From: Clarkia xantiana subsp. parviflora
Lineage: Eukaryota > Streptophyta > Magnoliopsida > Myrtales > Onagraceae
Assembly: GCA_036873135.1 (NCBI GenBank)
Contig: JAPTYO010000022.1
Span: 8,399,785 to 8,463,784, forward strand
DNA: 64,000 bases
Direction of reading: 5' to 3'
In this document: piece after piece, positions 43,763-55,770 of the stretch
Layout of the letters: the number at the start of each line of letters is the position of its first letter
How positions within the stretch are numbered: position 1 is the first letter of the stretch
Notes under the pieces: model-generated
Seen by the model: the letters and a program-made list of their open reading frames with translations, nothing else
What the model was told of the DNA's origin: nothing
Database searches by the model: none
Translations under genes and position numbers: made by a program

Positions 43763-44818
43763 ACTTTGTGATTTATCATAAAATCATACCGGAAATTTAC
43801 ATGTTTAAAAATTTTATAAGTTTAAGGGAGTATTGGTAAAAAAAAATTAGTAGGGGCTCCAAAAATAAAATAGTTTATAATATATCCTTAAATTTTTATT
43901 TTATGTAATTTAGTCTTCAAGTTTACGAATCGGAACTTTGGTTATGTAAATCTAGTCATGGACTGGGTCTTACCTTGGTTAGGGTCTTACTTGAGAGAAA
44001 TAGGACCTAAGTCTCAATTGACATACCACGATTGAGCAATGGGCTGGACTCGACCCCTTTCAAGGTCGGCTAGTTTAGGCGAACAAAACAGGGATTAGGA
44101 CCCAGCCCATAGCTCGACCTTGCTTGGTCAACTGAGACCTTGGTTCAATATAGGTCCAATTAGACCTAAGTCTCAATTGACATATCCATGCTCGAGCCTT
44201 AGGCTGGGTTCAACCTCAGTTAATCTCAAGCGATGAACGCTCAGTAGCGTTACATCATTACATTTATAGATGATTCCTCTTGTTTCATAATTACATATAT
44301 GATTTCTCATAAATATGAAGTGATCCATTTCTTTCAAAGCTATTTGGATCTCGTTGATATTCAGCTAGACCGAAGGGTTAAAACCCAAAGAATCAACAAA
44401 GGTGGAGAATGTAGTAAATAATATGATAAATCACAAACATTCTGATAAGTAAAATATGATTACTAACTAGTAGTGGAGAGATAAATCCTCACAGATTCAT
44501 GACACAAAGAAGTGGCACACCTGTGTAGTTCACTCTACACTTAGATCTTTGGTCCGTGCTCCCAAGAATCTTCAACGAGGTTGTATTGCGGCTCGGCGAT
44601 CGGGGCCCATCAATCTTAATCATAAGTACAAAAGATGGCGCAAGTCTCCACGAACTGAAACTTTCGGATGGGAGGAAACAAACTAGGGGGTTACTAGGCC
44701 TACGACAGCTCTATTCTCAATATTGGTGGTATAAAAGATTATGAATGTAAACACCTAATTTTGGATCACGTGCGACAAGTGTGACGTGTGGTGCACCTAA
44801 ATGAGGAAATGTCTAAAT
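43763..44818. other. Unassigned repeat-like DNA
   Basis: Contains two diverged copies of 'ACCTAAGTCTCAATTGACAT' (about 44006 and 44165) with pieces like GGGCTGG, so it is probably a decayed element. 44500-44740 looks LTR-like (TGGTATAAAAGA near 44727) but no boundaries were found. The junction with Copia coding is near 44815. Confidence 0.4.
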
Positions 44819-45160
44819 ATGGCAAGTCGCGAATTCTTGGCCCTCTCTAAGAATGTACAGGAAGCTGTCTCGCTTAATAGACTCTTAACTGCATTGTTTG
44901 GCGTCCAGGACGGGAGTAAGCCTGTGAATGTGTACTCTGACAGTCGAGCAGCTATTGCAGCAGTTAAGAACCTTAAGTACCATTGGTGGATGAAACACAT
45001 TGATGTAAAATATAATTATGCTAAGAATATGGTTGAGGACAAATCAATCACGGTAGAATACTTGTCCACTGAAAGTATGATGGCGGACCCAATAACTAAA
45101 CTTTTACGCAGGGGTGTTTTCGTAAAGCATGTTAAAATGCCGGGACTGCGTAGAGTTTAA
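44819..45160 (+). pseudogene. Copia RNase H C-terminal remnant (relative of X)
   Basis: Open frame of about 113 codons: MASREFLALSKNVQEAVSLN, then VYSDSRAAIAAVKN, KHIDVKYNYAKNMVEDKS, MMADPITKLLRRG and GLRRV before the stop. It is the C-terminal RNase H end of Copia pol, closely related to 14428-14679, with nothing upstream. Confidence 0.88.
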
Positions 45161-45173
45161 GTGGCTTGTATTA

Positions 45174-46875
45174 TGATGATAACATTTTGCGATTTGAAGT
45201 AATTTGAATAAAATGAATTGCAATTTTGATTTTATAATTCTTACGACGTCATAATGTTTAAATTCCATCGGAGTTTTACGGTCTATAAACTAGTCGTAGG
45301 AGGGTCAATCTCCAAAATGAAATAATGTCGAATGTGGGCCAAGCCTCGTCACACAGGCTCGGCCGTCTTGACGGAGAGGGGGACCTCTACCATATCAAGA
45401 CCGGCTAAAAAGACACGGTGGCAAACCTGGTTAAGCAGAACGATTATTTGGTTTCGGTGTAACAAGACATGATCTTAGTTCTGCAAATCGCCGTAACGAA
45501 TTTTATTCGTTCAATAACCATATTCTGGGCCAGATGACGAATCTGCGATAGCATATGACATATCCCACTCCTTTCTAAATTCCGGTTATGTTATTGACGC
45601 GCACTTCATACTGCGCGTGCCATGTTCGACCAAGGGATTAGGCTCGGTTGTGCTAGGTAGAGTCCACGAGATTCTAATGGGCACAAAATTCTTCAACCTT
45701 GAGCACGTGATTGATCCTGGATGCTATATAAAGAAGAATCCAAAGTATCCTTACGGACTCGGAAGTCATACCTAATGTCAAGCTCAATGTTCGTTTCCCG
45801 GCGTACGAGCGTAGTGCTGAACAAAAAGGCCAAGTGACCACGTCTTTGGAAACCGGTTGGTTTGACTAAGGGTATGAACGATGCGGATGGTCAAGTACAC
45901 ATGTAATTCTCTGACTCTTGTATTCACTACGTGGCCACTAGCCTGATATTAGTTGAAGGTTGTAAATACTTGTACGGATGTCTTGAAGAAGTATTCCTAA
46001 GTGGGAACTAGACAATTGGAGAATGATAGTTGACCAAGTATACAACACGGCACTTTATTATTTTTCCACAGGTTGATTAGACATGGGGAATCAACGTTCC
46101 GCAGGCGCTACAACATTCCTAACAGATGAGTAGCACGATGGTCGTCGTGTCTGCCGGTCGCACGGCAAACTTCGTATGAACTATTCGAAACAGGGACTGG
46201 ATCGAAGAACAAACGTTGATGTGTTGGTCGAAAACATATTAATAGGCACCCTCCCATTCCGGCGAGTGGGAGCTGTAAGCATTTGGATATTGGGCCGCCG
46301 TAATTAGGAGCCCATTAATAAGGGTATGGTACCTAATAAATTAGGTTATGTCATATTAGGGAATTTAGGCTAGACCAAAAATCTCAATTGACATGAGAAG
46401 CCCAAAATTGGGCCTTTCACATCCTTAGGCCGGCCGAATTAATGAGGAGGGCAAAGTGGACAAGTCCACTTTGCTCCTCTTATAAATAGGAAATGTTACG
46501 ATTGATTTAGGGTTAATCAATTAATCCCTTTCTTCATTTGTGGTGAGACAAAAAGAAAATCCTCCTCCCTATTACCTAAGGGTTTCAGCCGAACCACTCT
46601 ACCAACCAAAGAGGTGCCAAATTGTGACATGCAATTTACTCCGGCGATCTATCCCTGTGAAGAATCGACTGAGGCTTTGCTGTGGAGCATAATCCGCGTA
46701 GAACTTCTCTAACAGGAACCTCTACGGGAACCGTCCGGCGGATCGAGAACTCCCGTCAAGCGATCTAGGGACTAAGGAAGCAAAGTAGGTATGTGCACTG
46801 TCTTCTGCTGCTTATAAGTTACCAAACACGTATCTTGTTTTTGTTTCCATTGTATTTATCCCGTAATCCTTTCAA
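45174..46875 (+). repeat. 3' LTR of the X-related Copia
   Basis: Starts TGATGATAACATTTTG after the pol stop, parallel to the X LTR at 14695. It aligns by eye over most of its length and includes CGGCGAGTGGGAGCTGTAAGCAT, GCCCATTAATA and CCGTAATCC near 46860. The right end is not sharp; no target duplication found. Confidence 0.7.
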
Positions 46876-47225
46876 ATATATTTTTCGGCTCACTATAACA
46901 CATATAACCGATTTTCATTCATTACTCGTAGTGATAATGGATTAGTAAATAATTCAGCCTTCTTCAATTCACCACATTGAGCAGAGGTTGTTTGGTCGGT
47001 ATCCTAGCTCTCCAGATCTACAATTGTTGTTGGTATGTCTTCAACTCTGATTAACTATTATGCAATTTCATTTAATGGAATTCTTTTTATTTCATTCATC
47101 GAGTTGCATGTTCTTCTCTTCTTTCTACATGAATTGTTAATGTGGGTTTATGATTATTGTAAATCTTGCACTCTTCGGTATATATCTATTGTATTGCTGA
47201 ACTACTGTTCTCCTTTTATGCATAT
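46876..47225. other. Unassigned DNA before element C
   Basis: AT-rich, no gene or LTR end recognised. It is the left flank of the element C insertion. Confidence 0.4.
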
Positions 47226-47977
47226 TGATGGATAAGTGTCCAATTCGGGTTCGTATTTACATTTCGGGCCTCGTAAACGCGTCAAAAATTACAACTCGGT
47301 TTAAAAACATCTCCTACTGTATCAAAACGGTCCGGAAGCGCATTTACGCGTATCCGGACCGGACCTCCGGGTTGCGCGGCAATCCGGACCTCGCCGAATT
47401 GCCCAAATTCGACGAGGTCCGGATTGCCTTACGGGTATCAAGCGATTACCGTATCCGCGATTACCGTTGCGCGTAGAGAAGTCAAGTTCGCACATTACCA
47501 ATATGGATGACGGTTACCGCATGATCTTGAACCGTCATCAAACCGCTTTAAAACCGGGTCCGGTCCCAAGAAAGCCTATAAATAGGAGGTCTTGGCCACC
47601 CATTTTCACACATTCTCTCATTTGCCCAACTTTGGTATTTTGAGCTCTGACTTCTCTCTAGAAATATTCTCTCTTTAAGAATTACCTTTTTGCCCTTATA
47701 GTGACTTAAGCATCGGAGAAGGCTCCGCTAGCACCACCCCCCCTCTCCGTGCTAGCATTGGTCCTTGGTGCAGGTTCCGACGCTTGAGACACAACCTTAC
47801 CGAGTCACAACCTTACCGAGTCACAGCCTTACCGAGTCACAGCCATACCGAGACACAGTCCTCATACGGGAGCAAGTCTGAACACTCGTCAGTGGCCCAA
47901 CCTCCGCCCGACGGAAGGGTTACAGCCCGCACAACCACAGACGCATCCTCACGACCTTGTTCAATCCGGACGCAACA
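47226..47977 (+). repeat. 5' LTR of element C
   Basis: 752 bp. TATA-like CCTATAAATAGG near 47576, the GCATCGGAGAAGG motif and an 8-bp-stem hairpin (GCTAGCAC...GTGCTAGC, 47727-47756). Near its end are four 16-bp repeats of TCACA(A/G)CC(T/A)TACCGAG; the 3' LTR has one fewer. Confidence 0.94.
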
Positions 47978-47978
47978 T

Positions 47979-47990
47979 TGGCGCCGTCTA
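47979..47990 (+). other. Primer binding site of element C
   Basis: TGGCGCCGTCTA, one base inside the LTR end. The first ten bases equal those of A and B; the rest diverges (CGTGACTCG). Confidence 0.75.
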
Positions 47991-48027
47991 CGTGACTCGA
48001 ACAACAAGCTACCATACCGCAGAAATC

Positions 48028-49695
48028 ATGGCGAGTGATCACAACCCTCCCGAAGAAGTGAAAAACCCAAGGAAAAGGCCCGGGCGTCCCAGGAAATCCC
48101 CGGCAAACAAAAGAGCAGGAGGCCAAGCTCCAGCTGGGAGCCAGTCGGGACCCTCCCACATCCCAAGAGCTACTTCCGTAGCTTCATCCATACCAACTGA
48201 CAATGTGCCCAACGCACAACACAGAGAGCCAATGGACAAACATCACGCACATCCACCTGGTTTCGGGCCAGAAACGCACGGAGATGAATCCCAAACAGAA
48301 ATGCCGCAAGGCGAACAAAGAACGGGGACAAACCCGATGCCCACCGTCACTCCAGCAATGATGGCTGCGCTGGAAGAGTTACTCGCATTCCGCGAGTCTC
48401 TAAAAAACCAAGGATACGCGGCTCAGCCACCTCCAGCCAACCAACAGTATGCTGCGCCAGCAAGAGAGATGTCGCAAGACACTACTCGCTACGGCAATCC
48501 TTTCCAGGGCGGGAACCAACACGCAAGGTATGAACCTGCACGGTCATACACTCCTTTCCAAGGAGCCCATCAGTGGAGGAACGAAAGGCAGCCCCCATTC
48601 TACCACCCACAGCAGCCAACAAGAGATGATCCTTTTCAGGCCACAAGTAGGGATCAATCTGACATCCACCACAACAATGGTCAGCAAAATCCTTCAACAG
48701 GCTATGCTGAACCGGTAAAAGGGTTTACCGCTGAGATGTTAGAAGAAATGGTGGAGAAGAAGATGAAGGAAGCAAAAATGAAGGGTATGCACGCTCTCGA
48801 AAAAAGGGCGTCACACCCATTCGCTGACCATTTGGTGAACAGTCGCGTCCCAGACGCACTGTATCGAATTGGAGGAGACCTCTACCGTGGAAAAGGAGAC
48901 CCAATTGAACACGTGCAAAAGCACGAGGCCTCTCTGCTAGGCAGAACAAAGAACCCGCATCATTTCGCAATGACGTTTTCACAAACTCTTGCCGGGTCTG
49001 CAGCACACTGGTTCTTCTCACTGCCATGTGGAGGCATCACTTCATGGGCGGACCTGAAGGCCAAATTCATTCAACGGTACATGGGTGAACGCACATTGTT
49101 AAAAGGGGCAAACGCTCTGGACGACGTCCAACAACAAAACGAGGAGTCCCTTGCCGACTACTACGTCCGCTTCAATCAGAACATTTCTGACATTCAGGGG
49201 AACCTGACCGAAGGAGAAATCGTTCGAGCATTCATTCGAAACCTCGGACGAAGAGGCAATGCCCTAGCTGAAAAAATGGCAAAGCGCCCAGCAGAATCCA
49301 TGGAGGAATTAGCCGCAAGAGTCAAGGAATACATAGACCTTGAAAGGTTCAGAAGCCAGAACAAGGCAAAAATCGCTGCAGCAAAGGCAAAAGATAATCC
49401 AAAGCAGAACCAACCAAAACCACACTCAAGTGGTCAACAAGGAAGACATTGGCAACCTCAGCCGAAAAGACCTTTCCAAGGGGATTTCCAGAAGCCAAAG
49501 GAAGTAAATCTTGCCGACTACATCCCTCTGAATGCCCCGCTGTCTGTAATTTTGAGAGAAATGAAGGACGCAAATATGTGGAAGGAGCCAAACAACTTCA
49601 GGAAAGGCCCATTAGGAAGAGACAAGGACAAGTGGTGTGAAAACCACGAAGTCTTCGGCCACGAGACCGATAGCTGCGTCAGTCTACGCTTCTGA
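48028..49695 (+). CDS. gag polyprotein of element C (first gag, CHHC knuckle)
   Basis: Start at ATG 48028 (MASDHNPPEEV). The basic, Pro/Gln-rich N-terminal third includes an AT-hook-like KRPGRPRK. The Retrotrans_gag core spans about residues 260-425 (HWFFSLPCGGITSWADLKAK; YYVRFNQNISDIQGNLTEGE; AFIRNLGRRGNALAEKMAKR). The CHHC knuckle WCENHEVFGHETDSC is at about residues 535-549. A TGA at 49693-49695 stops it a few codons later; the same frame runs on through protease and gag', so the stop is most likely a single mutation. About 555 aa to the stop. Confidence 0.9.
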   Translation: MASDHNPPEEVKNPRKRPGRPRKSPANKRAGGQAPAGSQSGPSHIPRATSVASSIPTDNVPNAQHREPMDKHHAHPPGFGPETHGDESQTEMPQGEQRTGTNPMPTVTPAMMAALEELLAFRESLKNQGYAAQPPPANQQYAAPAREMSQDTTRYGNPFQGGNQHARYEPARSYTPFQGAHQWRNERQPPFYHPQQPTRDDPFQATSRDQSDIHHNNGQQNPSTGYAEPVKGFTAEMLEEMVEKKMKEAKMKGMHALEKRASHPFADHLVNSRVPDALYRIGGDLYRGKGDPIEHVQKHEASLLGRTKNPHHFAMTFSQTLAGSAAHWFFSLPCGGITSWADLKAKFIQRYMGERTLLKGANALDDVQQQNEESLADYYVRFNQNISDIQGNLTEGEIVRAFIRNLGRRGNALAEKMAKRPAESMEELAARVKEYIDLERFRSQNKAKIAAAKAKDNPKQNQPKPHSSGQQGRHWQPQPKRPFQGDFQKPKEVNLADYIPLNAPLSVILREMKDANMWKEPNNFRKGPLGRDKDKWCENHEVFGHETDSCVSLRF

Positions 49696-51165
49696 ATCAA
49701 CAACTTCGTCCTCAAGGGCGAATTGAATCAATTTGTTGATCAGGGCAACAACCCCCCGAGAAAGGCTCAACCAGAGTCGTCAAAAAGAGGAAACAAGGGA
49801 AAAAAGAAAGTCAATGACAACCCTCCGCCAGCCAAGCGAGGTGTAATCAACGTCATACACGGAGGGCCTGCCGCCGGAGGACAAATATCTAATGCTCGGG
49901 ACATATATGCATCCCAAGCAGCAACACTGCCGAAGTACGGAAAGCGCAAACAACCCGAGCAAGAAGACGCAGTCATCCAATTCTCCAGGGAAGACTTAAA
50001 GCATATCGTTTACCCCCACGATGATGCTTTAGTCATTACTATGGACATTGACGGGTACGATGTGAAAAGAATTCTTGTAGATGGTGGAAGTTCCGCTGAC
50101 ATTCTACATGTCAGAGTCCTGGAGCAACTAGGAAAATCTGTCAAGGACTTGTCCCCAGGAACCTTCTCATTAGTCAGCTTCGCAGGAGCAGCTACACAAC
50201 CCCTGGGTACAATCACACTTCCTGTCATCCTTGGCCAGAGGTGGAGAGCATTGCATATCAATGTCACTTTCGTAGTTGTAGAATCTCTCGGAGCCTACAA
50301 CGGAATCTTGGGACGAACAACGATCAATCCCTATGTGATCGTGCCCTCCACCGTCCACCAAAAGATGAAGTTCCCGACAGAACATGGGATTGGGGAAGTG
50401 CTCGGCGATCAGATAACCGCAAGACGTTGTTACGTCAATGCCTTGAGAGCAAAGCACCAATACCATGTGGCCATGATAAATTCCTTCAAGAGGCAGAAAG
50501 TTGTTGATGAAAGAAAGAAGCAATTGATGGAACAAGCTGTTACAGTTTGGAACCAACAAGGAAGCATCCAGTTCTCACCATGGCACCAGATTTGGCTCGT
50601 TAAGCAGGGAGAAGACGAGCCAATCATGGAATACTTCATCAGATTTGCCTCCAACGCCTCAACCGCGAAAACAACAAGAGAAGAAGTGATAAGCGTGTTA
50701 TATGCAAACATGAACGCCAAATCTTTCCTTCTCTTTGGACGAACTCATGGATGGCAAACAACAAAAACCATGGCAGATCTAAAGGATAAGCTTGAGACAG
50801 CTGTCTTATGCGAACAAGAACTGAGGTGGGGTACACCCCTCAGTTGGGAAAAAGGAGCTCGAGCAAAAATGAACAACCAGGAAGACGCAAGCATTGATAT
50901 CGACAACATCTTCACACCGCTAAACACGGTGGCCGAAGACATTTACGTCAGCCTGCTGGAAAACAAGCTCCCAAGTCCACTTGTCCCGGAGACAGCCTTC
51001 TTGGGCAACAACATCAGAGAATGGTGCAAGTACCATAAAACTTGGGGGCACAACACAAACATGTGTCTACCATTAAAGTGGGAAATTGAAGAATGCATCA
51101 CGCTAGGTGCACTGAGGCGATTTGTTGCAACCAACTACGCGACATCGTCATCAAACCAGCCATAA
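49696..51165 (+). CDS. Protease plus second gag-like domain (gag') of element C
   Basis: In frame with gag past the 49693 TGA; the first Met is at 49723. [15 protein letters not shown] linker precedes the protease with DGGSSADIL (about 50083-50110) and ILGRTTIN (about 50305). From about 50510 a second gag-like stretch appears: [56 protein letters not shown]. Then comes a CHHC knuckle [15 protein letters not shown] (about 51023-51068) and [20 protein letters not shown]. It aligns end to end with gag' of element A (SYFQRF, TMRELKEKL, FTPLTVSMEEI, AFLG, WCEYHGTWGHQTNNC, YVAT). RT and integrase are absent. Confidence 0.87.
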   Translation: MNNFVLKGELNQFVDQGNNPPRKAQPESSKRGNKGKKKVNDNPPPAKRGVINVIHGGPAAGGQISNARDIYASQAATLPKYGKRKQPEQEDAVIQFSREDLKHIVYPHDDALVITMDIDGYDVKRILVDGGSSADILHVRVLEQLGKSVKDLSPGTFSLVSFAGAATQPLGTITLPVILGQRWRALHINVTFVVVESLGAYNGILGRTTINPYVIVPSTVHQKMKFPTEHGIGEVLGDQITARRCYVNALRAKHQYHVAMINSFKRQKVVDERKKQLMEQAVTVWNQQGSIQFSPWHQIWLVKQGEDEPIMEYFIRFASNASTAKTTREEVISVLYANMNAKSFLLFGRTHGWQTTKTMADLKDKLETAVLCEQELRWGTPLSWEKGARAKMNNQEDASIDIDNIFTPLNTVAEDIYVSLLENKLPSPLVPETAFLGNNIREWCKYHKTWGHNTNMCLPLKWEIEECITLGALRRFVATNYATSSSNQP

Positions 51166-51886
51166 TGAAACGGGAGAAACAACCATCCTTTAGATTACTT
51201 TGCGCATTCCTAGTACTTCTAGTATAATCAATGTAAATACACGCAAGCATCTAATAAAGTCAATCTACATTTGTAGGTACACATCTATCTCTTGCATGAT
51301 ATTTTTTGGATTAAACGCGAAGCAACTAAACTACGCGCTTATTATCTACATCAATAATCCAAGAAATCATGCCATGTGCAAGCAAAATCTAGCATACGTT
51401 ATGACAACGTTTATCATCAACAACAAATGGATGACCACATAAAAGGCATCATCATAGAATCAAACACTTGGAGTTAAGCCCAAGACACTTTCAAAAGACA
51501 GCATATTGCAAATACACATAATGGATGATATTTGCATACCTAAACAAACAAGGAGCTTATTTCTCCATTCACAAATCAACATCTACATCAACATCTACAC
51601 AAAGCAACGACGCTGTATTCACAGCCAACTTATATGACGCAAGGACAGCTTGCGGAGTATCTACAAAAAGGGAACTTAAAGCAATTCTCTACTCAAAGGG
51701 ACGACTTTCAAAGAGCCGTCACCAACAAGCAATATCTTGGATTAACACCAAGACATACTATCAAAGGGGACATGTTTACTTCCAAGTAACATCTCTTTTT
51801 AGAGACAAATCCTTATGTCCATAGCCATTTCCTGGATGCAGAACATGATGGGCAAATACGATAACGGGCTAATCACCCCATAAGTA
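51166..51886. other. Spacer between gag' and the tandem array of element C
   Basis: AT-rich 3' untranslated-type sequence. Open frames of 80-100 codons match nothing I know. Confidence 0.45.
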
Positions 51887-52640
51887 GCGGATGTCCTCTG
51901 TTTAGACGACAATCCCATGTTACGAATTCCTGGTATGGGTTCACTCTTCATAGCGGATGTCCTCTGTTTAGACGACAATCCCATGTTACGAATTTCTGGT
52001 ATGGGTTCACTCTTCATAGCGGATGTCCTCTGTTTAGACGACAATCCCATGTTACGAATTCCTGGTATGGGTTCACTCTTCATAACGGATGTCCTCTGTT
52101 TAGACGACAATCCCATGTTACGAATTCCTGGTATGGGTTCACTCTTCATAGCGGATGTCCTCGGTTTAGACAACAATCCCATGTTACGAATTCCTGGTAT
52201 GGGTTCACTCTTCATAGCGGATGTCCTCTGTTTAGACGAAAATCCCATGTTACGAATTCCTGGTATGGGTTCACTCTTCATAACGGATGTCCTCTGTTTA
52301 GACGACAATCCCATGTTACGAATTCCTGGTATGGGTTCACTCTTCATAACGGATGTCCTCTGTTTAGACGACAATCCCATGTTACGAATTCCTGGTATGG
52401 GTTCACTCTTCATAGCGGATGTCCTCTGTTTAGACGACAATCTCATGTTACGAATTCCTGGTATGGGTTCACTCTGCATAGCGGATGTCCTCTGTTTAGA
52501 CGACAATCCCATGTTACGAATTCCTGGTATGGGTTCACTCTTCATAGCGGATGTCCTCTTTTTAGACGACAATCCCATGTTACGAATTCCTGGTATGGGT
52601 TCACCCTTTACAGCGGAAGTCCTCTTACTAGACGACAATT
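51887..52640. repeat. 66-bp tandem array of element C
   Basis: About eleven copies with exact 66-bp spacing and a few substitutions per unit (GCGGATGTCCTCTGTTTAGA ... TGGTATGGGTTCACTCTTCA). Because 66 is a multiple of three, both strands stay open for about 300 codons of 22-residue repeats. That is a side effect of the array. It lies between convergent sense and antisense genes, as in A and B. Confidence 0.96.
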
Positions 52641-53425
52641 CCGTACTACAGACTTTCAAAGCCGTGATGCATGATTCCTGGACCCAGAAAACATGCATCA
52701 CAATTCATACTCTCAAAAGTGCTACATGGTCCCTGGACGCAGGAATCATGTATCACAAATATTTTTACCAAATATTTTGTCAAATACTTTATAAAATATT
52801 TTATGTATCAAACACCTTGCCAAACATTTTACCAAACAAGAATTTCAAGATTCACAAAACACTCTTTCTAAACCCAAAAATGTTTTACGTATGCTTCCCC
52901 AACACGGGTTGATACACGCTGGCAGGTGCGCACCCTGTTTAAAACTCATAAAATTTACAAGTAGAGTCTTGTACAACGTCGCCTTAGAGCGGAACTAAGA
53001 GACGGTATAAACTAGTATCTTGCTCAAGCAAAGATAACACATTGCAAACATACTACTTGTTAAGTCGCTATACGCGAGTCACTTGACAAGTTTCGACTGA
53101 TATAGTGTCAAGCTATGCAGGAAGACGTACAACATGCACAACGCATCGTACAAACAATCTTGAATCAAAAAGTGGCTATCGGTCACGATTGCGGGGACTA
53201 CGTTTACACTACTAGTCATCCATGTTCAGTAAACACAGTAAGTGATAACGGTATGAAATATTACTAACAAGTTATCATGCAAACTGCTGTGTATAAAACA
53301 GGTCCATACGACGTAGTTCAAAGTGAACAAGTCACAAACAACAACTCCAACAAGTTTCTAAACATAGAAGCCGGGGGGCAAACGGGCTCATAAACGAGTT
53401 CAACACATCGAAAAGATGATACAAA
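52641..53425. other. Spacer between the array and the antisense gene in element C
   Basis: Non-coding, AT-rich, with ATATTTT(A/G)CCAAATATTTT-like repeats near 52760-52830. It probably contains the antisense 3' untranslated region. Confidence 0.45.
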
Positions 53426-55770
53426 TCAAAGGAGTCCATCATCCCTGACAGGGCTGGGCGGAACAGGCAAATGTTGCACACTAGTGCCGCCACCATCTTC
53501 TCCAAACAAAAATGCAAACTCAGATGTTGCAGTATCTAAGCGACGAAGCTCGGCAACTTTCCCAACAGCAGACTTCGCATATGGCCCTAACTTATCAAAA
53601 GGAAAGCCAGGAGCAAGAATACTCACTCTACGAATAAAGTCCTCAGCAAACTCGCTGAGCATAGGAGTGGCCTTCGCTGTAGCAGCAGCAGTAACTGCGC
53701 TATCAAATCCAGGAGTAGAAGGGAACTTGCTAAGTCCCTTTTCAATGCCAGCCTTCATCTCTGCCTCACGAACTCTCCGGCAGGCAACCTTGTGCTTGCC
53801 TGCGTTATCAGAAATTGCCTTCTCAATGACGGCGTTCTCAGATTCAAGCTGAATAAGGCTGGCATGATCAGACTCATAACGAGCATCAAAATCCGTCTTC
53901 TTCAAGGAAAGACGGCGCACTTCATCCTTAGCTTCCTCAAGCTCCTTGGACAAAGTGGCAGCTTTGTCAACAATGGCACGGTTCTCTTGGACAAGCTCCA
54001 ACATGAAAGAGGCCATGTGCACCATATCAGAAATAACCTGAAAACAAAGAGACAATAAGCATACATGTTCGGAAACAACGAACATAGAAAAGTGGAAAAA
54101 GATACTCACTGGAGTGAATCCAGACAACGATCTCTCAACAAAAGTTTGTGCCTCCTCGTCACTCGAGGGTCGAACAACTCGATCACCAGGTGGAATGGAT
54201 CGATGAAGAACACGCACGCCAACTTCAGGCATGCTCAGCTGGGAGTTCTTGGGAAAAATAAGATCTCCTGCCACGTATGGCATCCACTTACCATCTGAAA
54301 TATCACCATCCAAAGGACGAAGCAAATCCGCACGTCCAAGTGGCGGGATCGCTACATGTAAACCAAGCAGCGTTATGCAAAAGCCAAAAATAAAGCGTAG
54401 AAAGGCACAGAATCAAGTGTCCAGCTTATACCAGAAAGAAGAGAACGTTCCACCTCGGACCGCTCCTTCGAGCGGGGGGCAGACAACGCATCCTCGCAAC
54501 CGCCAACTTCCTTCCCTTTATGGCAGGAAGGAATAGGAACGGTCACAGTAGTCTTCAGACGCTTTGAACTGCTCGAAGAACGCGCCCCAGTGGTGGACCG
54601 TTTGGAAGAGTCAGGAGCAGCAACAACACGGTCAGTAACAAGCGTCGTACGACCTGCAAGTAGCATACAAAGTTACAACCCAATCAAGAAAATAAAATAT
54701 TGTTCTTTCAAAAAAGCTATCTACCTTTGCCGCGTCCAGAAGCCGCTGATGCTCCAGAAGCAAATGGGGGGACGATCCTCCCGCTAGAAGCAATCTTACG
54801 AGCGGCCGCCGTCTGCAAAGACGAGCTTTTTCCGTCAAACCAACCTACAGTGCAACACGGTAGAAAGTTATAAAAATGATCAACATACCGAAGCTGCAGA
54901 AGGGAGCACATGGATCCCAGCATCGATCAATTCCTGATCGGATGCACGCAATGAGCAAGTAAAGCCGCGCGATTGTTGACAACGGTATATCTGTTTTATC
55001 ACTTCCTTATCCGACGTGGAGAGTTCCCGAAAAGCAGGCGCGGGATCAAACTTCTGAACATACTCGACATCCCAAGTCGTCCCCGCATCATGAACAAAAA
55101 AGTAATGATGCCTCCAATGGTCGGCAGACCGATCCGCGGTAGCGACTAATCGGTAACTAGGATCCCACTTGGCTTCCCCAAGACCAAGTTCCTCGAAACC
55201 ATCGCCCTGCAAGTTCGGCCAACGAACTTTCACACCGCACAATCCCGCTGAGTCTGAACTCTTAAGCTGGTAGAAGCAGCGAAAGAGGGTGCGAGAATAA
55301 CACCAGGACTGCTTGTGAAGCAACACTCTGAAACAAGTCCATACTCGAATCCCGTTGGGTGTGAGATCTAAGGGGGAAATCCCATAACCGCTACAAAGTT
55401 CAACCAAGTCGGAACAGTAGGGAAACCGCAAACCCTCTCTAACGTGTGATGTGTACACGACGGATAAATCTACAGGCGGAGGAGTAGCATCTCCTAGACT
55501 GCTATCAGGAAGCACCTCAAAGGGGTAAAAAGCCTCGGTACAAGCATCGAGTCCAGAAGCACTCGCATACAAGGTGAACAGGGATCTATCCAAGCGGTTG
55601 GTATAATACCTAACCAACGCCTCAGTCTCTCCAGCAGGAGATACCCCAACAGCTACACCCTCATCGGTGTCTAAAACACTATCTGCCGGCAAAGCCGGAT
55701 CTGCTCCCAAGTCATCCTCTATATCAGAACTAAAGGGAGTCCGCGATAGAGGAGTAGTAGACTTACTCAT
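53426..55770 (-). CDS. Antisense gene of element C (Transposase_28-like domain plus coiled coil), intact
   Basis: Five predicted exons on the minus strand: 55770-54889, 54812-54725, 54653-54432, 54351-54110, 54037-53426. All have GT-AG ends, and phases 0,1,1,0 join to 681 aa with no stop. An acidic N-terminus is followed by a Transposase_28-like domain (GLRFPYCSDLVELCSGYGIS; NGIRVWTCFRVLLHKQSWCY), then KWDPSYRLVATADRSADHWR and HHYFFVHDAGTTWDVEY. These match FVARSDNSASHWAKHYFF and TWSVL in element A. A linker motif (WMPYVAGDL, RVLHRSIPPGDR) matches A's WTPFAGLKEF and RVLRGAIPPGDR. The last exon, 612 nt in both families, is a coiled coil (MLELVQENRAIVDKAATLSK). The start could instead be a tiny exon, since ATGA is followed by GTAAGT. 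Function unknown. Confidence 0.86.

Noticed and set aside
51799..52912. Two ~300-codon open frames on opposite strands made of 22-residue repeats
   Set aside because: Both arise from the 66-bp tandem array; a unit divisible by three keeps both strands open if one unit has no stop. Nothing marks either as a protein.
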